Notes under the pieces: model-generated
Told to the model about the DNA's origin: nothing
Databases searched by the model: none
The model's input: only the letters and a program-made list of their open reading frames with translations
Assembly: GCA_938034975.1 (NCBI GenBank)
Contig: CALHNI010000065.1
Span: forward strand, 1 to 37,533
DNA length: 37,533 nucleotides
Direction of reading: 5' to 3'
Origin: Candidatus Goldiibacteriota bacterium
Lineage (GTDB): Bacteria > Oederibacteriota > PGYV01 > DYJU01
Program-made: the position numbers and the translations under genes
Shown: piece by piece, positions 34,218 through 37,533 of the stretch
Position numbering within the stretch: the stretch's first letter is position 1
Layout of the letters: every line of letters begins with the position of its first letter

Positions 34218-34292
34218 TGGAGCTGGCGAGTGGATTCGAACCACCGACCATCCGCTTACAAGGCGGAAGCTCCACCACTGAGCTACGCCAGC
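34218..34292 (-). tRNA. tRNA-Thr (TGT)
   Basis: Minus-strand cloverleaf with acceptor GCTGGCG/CGCCAGC, D-arm TAGCTCAGTGG, anticodon loop CTTGTAA giving TGT, T-loop GGTTCGAAT and encoded CCA. It is 13 bases after tRNA-Tyr and 20 bases before tRNA-Val. Confidence 0.96.
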
Positions 34293-34305
34293 CCATATAA
34301 TAAAA

Positions 34306-34391
34306 TGGTGGGGAGAGATGGATTTGAACCATCGAAGGCATAAGCCAACAGATTTACAGTCTGCCCCATTTGGCCGCTCTGGAATCTCCCC
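34306..34391 (-). tRNA. tRNA-Tyr (GTA)
   Basis: Minus-strand class II tRNA with acceptor GGGGAGA/TCTCCCC, anticodon loop CTGTAAA giving GTA, a long variable arm (TTGGCTTATGCCTTCG region), T-loop GGTTCAAAT and encoded CCA. First of the tRNA cluster. Confidence 0.96.
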
Positions 34392-34401
34392 ACTTTTAAA
34401 A

Positions 34402-34430
34402 TATTTTTACCACTACTGTCAAACTGTCAA
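34402..34430 (-). promoter_or_regulatory. Candidate promoter of the tRNA cluster
   Basis: On the minus strand two TTGACAG units lie in tandem (first hexamers 34430-34425 and 34422-34417). From the first, AAAATA or TAAAAA 15-17 bases on could serve as the -10, placing the start a few bases before tRNA-Tyr. The -35 is perfect, the -10 weak. Confidence 0.42.
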
Positions 34431-34461
34431 AAAACAACTTTAAATTATTATAATATAAAAA

Positions 34462-35187
34462 TTATAAATTTTCAAATTGTTTCATAACATCATAAAATGC
34501 AATCGCTGCCGCATTTGAAACATTCAATGAACCTATTTTTCCTTTTTGTCTTATTTTTATTAAAAAATCACAATTTTGCTTTACAAGTTTTCTTAGTCCT
34601 TTTCCTTCATTTCCAAAAATCAAAACACTTTTTCTATCAAACTTCACATTTTCAAGAAAATCATTTCCACTTATATCAAAACCATATATCCAGAATCCTG
34701 ACTCTTTTAATCTATGAATAGCATTATTTAAATTACTAACCTTAACTATATCAATATACTCTACAGCACCACTGCTTACTTTATAAACAGTTTCATTAAC
34801 CGGCGCACTTTTTTTAGAAGGCAAAATTATACCACAAACACCAAAAATTTCGCAACTCCTAATTATCGCACCCAGGTTATGCGGATCTTCTATCTCATCA
34901 AGCAGGCATATTGAAATTTTTTCTTTATTGTTATGCTTTTCTAAAAATTCATTTATATTTAATATTTTTATATTATCCACCTCTGCTGCAATCCCCTGAT
35001 TGTTATCTGTTTTGGTCAATTCCCTGATTTCATTTTTTTCTTTTATTTCAATCGGGATTTTTTTTATTTTTGCAAGAGTAAAAATATCATCAATATTTTT
35101 ACTGTTTTTTAAAAAATAAATTTTCAAAATTTTTCGTTTATCATTTTTTAATATCTCACGTATTACCTGCCTGCCATATAATATCAT
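34462..35187 (-). CDS. rlmB: 23S rRNA 2'-O-ribose methyltransferase, TrmH/RlmB family
   Basis: A 241-residue SPOUT methyltransferase. The N-terminal L30-like substrate domain begins ILYGRQVIREIL. The catalytic knot shows motif 1 DPHNLGAIIRSC (N104, R110), motif 2 FGNEGKGLR (N193, E194) and motif 3 GSLNVSNAAAIAFYD (220-233). It probably methylates a 23S rRNA ribose as RlmB does (G2251 in E. coli), though TrmH relatives modify tRNA. It follows cysS by nine bases, a common bacterial pairing. Confidence 0.92.
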   Translation of the reverse strand: MILYGRQVIREILKNDKRKILKIYFLKNSKNIDDIFTLAKIKKIPIEIKEKNEIRELTKTDNNQGIAAEVDNIKILNINEFLEKHNNKEKISICLLDEIEDPHNLGAIIRSCEIFGVCGIILPSKKSAPVNETVYKVSSGAVEYIDIVKVSNLNNAIHRLKESGFWIYGFDISGNDFLENVKFDRKSVLIFGNEGKGLRKLVKQNCDFLIKIRQKGKIGSLNVSNAAAIAFYDVMKQFENL

Positions 35188-35196
35188 GGATAAAAC

Positions 35197-36576
35197 CTAT
35201 AATTTTTTTATTAAAAAAGTTCTTGTTTTGGTATCTTCCAAAATATAACCATATTTTTTAATTTCTTCTTTTATTTTATCTGCCTCTGAATATTTTTTTT
35301 CTTTTCTTAATTTATCTCTTTGATCTTTTAATTCAACAACCCTTTCATCTATTTTTTTTATCTCTGGCATTATTTTTAAAACCCCGCACATTTCTTTAAT
35401 ATTTTTTTCAATTAATGCAAGTGAATACAGGATATCATTATTAAATTCTTTATTTATATTATCTTTTGCAAGTTTTACAAGATTAAAAATTACAGCCAGG
35501 GCTTCAGGTGTATTAAAATCATCATCTAAAGCATCAATAAAATTTTTAAGATATGAACTGTTTTCTGTGGTTATTTTCATATCTGGCTTTTCTATCTGGT
35601 TAAGAATCTGTAATATATAATATATGTCCTCAAAACCCTGTTTTATTTTTTCTAAATTTCCCCACGTAAAATCAAGCGGGCTTCTGTAATGTGCCGATAT
35701 TATAAACATTCTTATAACCTCAGGACTATATTTTTCTAATACTTCCCTTGCGAGTATGATATTTCCTATGGATTTAGACATTTTTTCGCCTTTAATATTC
35801 ATATATCCATTGTGCATCCAGTAATTAACAAATTTTTTCCCTGTTGCTGCTTCTGACTGGGCTATTTCATTTTCATGATGCGGAAAAACAAGATCTATGC
35901 CTCCTGCATGTATATCAATAGTTTCTGCATTTGTATATTTTTTGGACATAACAGAACATTCAATATGCCAACCGGGTCTCCCTTTTCCCCATGGAGATTC
36001 CCAGTAAGGTTCGCCTTCTTTTGCAAATTTCCAGAGTGCAAAATCCAACGGGTTTTTTTTCTCATTGTTTACTTCTACCCTTGCACCTTCTTTTAATTCA
36101 TCTATTTTTTTATTTGAAAGTTTTCCATAATCTTTAAACTTTTCAACATTAAAATAAACCCCATCATTTATTATATACGCATACCCTTTTTCAATTAAAA
36201 TTTTTATTAAATCAATCATATCTTTTATTTCTTCTGTTGCTTTAGGACTCTTATCCGGTTTTTCTATTTTTAATTTATCTATGTCTTCAAAATATGCTTG
36301 TGTATATTTTTCTGCAACTTTTTCAAAAGTTAAATTTTCTTCTTTTGATTTATTTATTATTTTATCATCAATATCAGTTATATTCTGGACATAAACCACA
36401 TTCCAGCCCTTATATTTTAAATAATTCCTGAATGTATCAAAAACTATAAATGGCCTCGCATTACCTATATGAAAATAATTATATACCGTAGGTCCACAAA
36501 CATACATAGTAATAGTATTTTTATTCATAGGAATAAACTCTTCTTTTTTTCTTGTTAATGTGTTGTAAATTTTCAT
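35197..36576 (-). CDS. cysS: Cysteinyl-tRNA synthetase
   Basis: A 459-residue class I synthetase charging tRNA-Cys. The first zinc ligand is C27 in MYVCGPTVYN, the HIGH motif is HIGN (36-39), the remaining zinc region includes WHIECSVMS and FPHHENEIAQSEA, and the KMSKS motif is intact in GEKMSKSIGN. The C-terminal anticodon-binding helical region (DQRDKLRKEKKYSEADKIKE) is present. Length is normal. It begins two bases after ispF. Confidence 0.98.
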   Translation of the reverse strand: MKIYNTLTRKKEEFIPMNKNTITMYVCGPTVYNYFHIGNARPFIVFDTFRNYLKYKGWNVVYVQNITDIDDKIINKSKEENLTFEKVAEKYTQAYFEDIDKLKIEKPDKSPKATEEIKDMIDLIKILIEKGYAYIINDGVYFNVEKFKDYGKLSNKKIDELKEGARVEVNNEKKNPLDFALWKFAKEGEPYWESPWGKGRPGWHIECSVMSKKYTNAETIDIHAGGIDLVFPHHENEIAQSEAATGKKFVNYWMHNGYMNIKGEKMSKSIGNIILAREVLEKYSPEVIRMFIISAHYRSPLDFTWGNLEKIKQGFEDIYYILQILNQIEKPDMKITTENSSYLKNFIDALDDDFNTPEALAVIFNLVKLAKDNINKEFNNDILYSLALIEKNIKEMCGVLKIMPEIKKIDERVVELKDQRDKLRKEKKYSEADKIKEEIKKYGYILEDTKTRTFLIKKL

Positions 36577-36578
36577 AT

Positions 36579-37058
36579 TTATTTTTTTTCCACCAAAGTA
36601 ACTGTTGAATAAACTGCGATGCCTTCTTTTGCTCCTATAAACCCAAGTCCTTCTTCTGTTGTTGCCTTTATTGCGATTTGCTTTATATCAATATTTAATA
36701 TACCTGCCATTGCATTTCTTATTTTTTCTATGTAAGGTGACATACGCGGATATTCAGCAACAACAATGACATCAATATTACCAATACTATAACCTTCCTT
36801 ATCTATCATATCTTTTACTTTTCTTAAAAGTTCTGTGCTCCTTATATTTTTATACTTTTCATCAGTATTCGGGAAATAAAATCCTATGTCACGCAACCCA
36901 GCAGCCCCCAACATAGCATCCATTACTGCATGTAAAAGAACATCAGCATCAGAATGCCCATCTAACCCGAACTCTGCTTTTTCAAATTCTAATCCTCCTA
37001 AAAAAAGACGGCGACCTCTTGTTAATCTGTGAACATCATATCCTATACCAACTCTCAT
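36579..37058 (-). CDS. ispF: 2-C-methyl-D-erythritol 2,4-cyclodiphosphate synthase
   Basis: A 159-residue enzyme of the MEP isoprenoid pathway. Metal ligands are D8 and H10 in GIGYDVHRL and H43 in ADVLLHAVMDAML; LRDIGFYFPNTDEKYKN and the KATTEEGLGFIGAKEGIAV tail are family signatures. AGAGGAG lies eight bases upstream of the start. Only 26 bases separate the start from the MITE-like element at 37085, so its promoter probably lies within or beyond that element. An ispD is not in the window. Confidence 0.98.
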   Translation of the reverse strand: MRVGIGYDVHRLTRGRRLFLGGLEFEKAEFGLDGHSDADVLLHAVMDAMLGAAGLRDIGFYFPNTDEKYKNIRSTELLRKVKDMIDKEGYSIGNIDVIVVAEYPRMSPYIEKIRNAMAGILNIDIKQIAIKATTEEGLGFIGAKEGIAVYSTVTLVEKK

Positions 37059-37084
37059 TTTTTATCTCCTCTTTTTAACATTAG

Positions 37085-37515
37085 TATTGTGAAAAGTTTT
37101 TTATCCTTTTCACTTAAAAATCCTTTTATTCATATACTTTGGTTGCCTTTTGTTCCCCATTTATCAAAGAGGGATTTTAGGCGGATTTACCTACATCCAT
37201 TCTCTTTTTCTCGCTCTCTTTTAATTTAAAATCTCCACTAACCCCTCTTTTTTAAAGAGGGGAATTTTTTATTCTTATTCTTATTCTTTTTCTTTTTCTC
37301 TCCCTTTGCAAAAGGGAAACTAAGAGCGATTTTCCTCCTCTTTCTTTTTTTCTACACCTTTGTAAAAATGGGATTTACGGGGGATTTGATTCATTATTTT
37401 TAAATCTCCCCTGCCTCCTCTTTTTAAAAGAGGGGGAAATGTATATTATTTTCAATACTTTTAGTATATATTTTAATCTCTGTCTTCTTTCTTTTTCATA
37501 GAACTTTTCACATTA
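37085..37515 (+). mobile_element. MITE-like element, copy B, upstream of ispF
   Basis: About 431 bp bounded by TA, with terminal TGTGAAAAGTT (from 37088) and AACTTTTCACA (ending 37512). It matches copy A (26672-27061) over its length and carries small insertions in the C/T-rich centre and near the right end. Interior hairpins include CCCCTCTTT...AAGAGGGG. No coding region is credible. It accounts for nearly all of 37059-37533. Confidence 0.68.
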
Positions 37516-37533
37516 TCTTAACATTTTTAAAAT

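Noticed and set aside
37029-37229. A 66-codon plus-strand ORF
   Set aside because: It spans the ispF start and the MITE-like element in antisense, with phenylalanine- and serine-rich composition and no conservation of the frame in copy A beyond DNA similarity.

Overview
The window is a very AT-rich stretch (roughly a quarter G+C by eye) from a diderm, LPS-making bacterium. Evidence for an outer membrane is strong: Kdo synthesis (kdsD, kdsC), ADP-heptose synthesis (split rfaE1/rfaE2, gmhB), a heptosyltransferase, a late lipid A acyltransferase, an MsbA-type flippase, the LptA/B/C export parts and a lipid-A-phosphatase-like PAP2 protein. Several putative lipoproteins, a sigma-54 activator, a RuBisCO-like protein and a secreted Thr-Phe-Thr-Pro linker protein suit an uncultured candidate phylum, but nothing here fixes the lineage. 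All protein genes except the first, and all five tRNAs, lie on the minus strand.

Read in the direction of transcription (right to left), the layout is as follows. (1) 37.1-33.0 kb: ispF-cysS-rlmB, then tRNA-Tyr, -Thr, -Val, a dispersed repeat, tRNA-Gly and -Asp, then rpsO with a probable S15-binding leader and pnp. (2) 30.9-27.2 kb: an iron-ADH-family dehydrogenase, a small membrane protein, a TPR-sigma54 activator and a 62-residue orphan preceded by three GTTAAC boxes. (3) 27.2-26.1 kb: a gene-poor, mobile-element-like area with a 390-bp element that recurs upstream of ispF (37085-37515) and a possible decayed ORF. (4) 26.1-24.1 kb: an orphan 157-residue protein under a consensus promoter, a second dispersed repeat, and a family 2 glycosyltransferase ending at a strong terminator. 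(5) 24.0-10.0 kb: a 13-gene envelope operon, zinc-ribbon protein-kdsD-kdsC-lpxL-like-lptC-lptA-lptB-TPR/SpoIID-manA-M16 peptidase-AllA-like-PAP2-RuBisCO-like protein, with many overlaps or gaps of a few bases. (6) 9.8-8.2 kb: a HEAT-like lipoprotein and a PEBP protein. (7) 8.1-2.3 kb: msbA-gmhB-rfaE1-rfaE2-heptosyltransferase-LysM/DUF3108. (8) 0.1-2.3 kb, plus strand: a 727-residue lipoprotein behind two promoters.

Together the genes make the Kdo and heptose precursors, finish lipid A, flip it across the inner membrane and supply the periplasmic bridge parts for export; lptD/lptE, kdsA/kdsB and early lpx genes are not here. The most unusual items are the RuBisCO-like protein that has lost several carboxylase residues yet is translationally coupled to a lipid phosphatase gene, a three-copy intergenic repeat family of about 185-220 bp, a pair of TA-flanked MITE-like elements, the rpsO leader hairpin with tandem G-U pairs, and the GTTAAC boxes spaced by about one and two helical turns. 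No CRISPR array, rRNA gene or intact transposase was seen.
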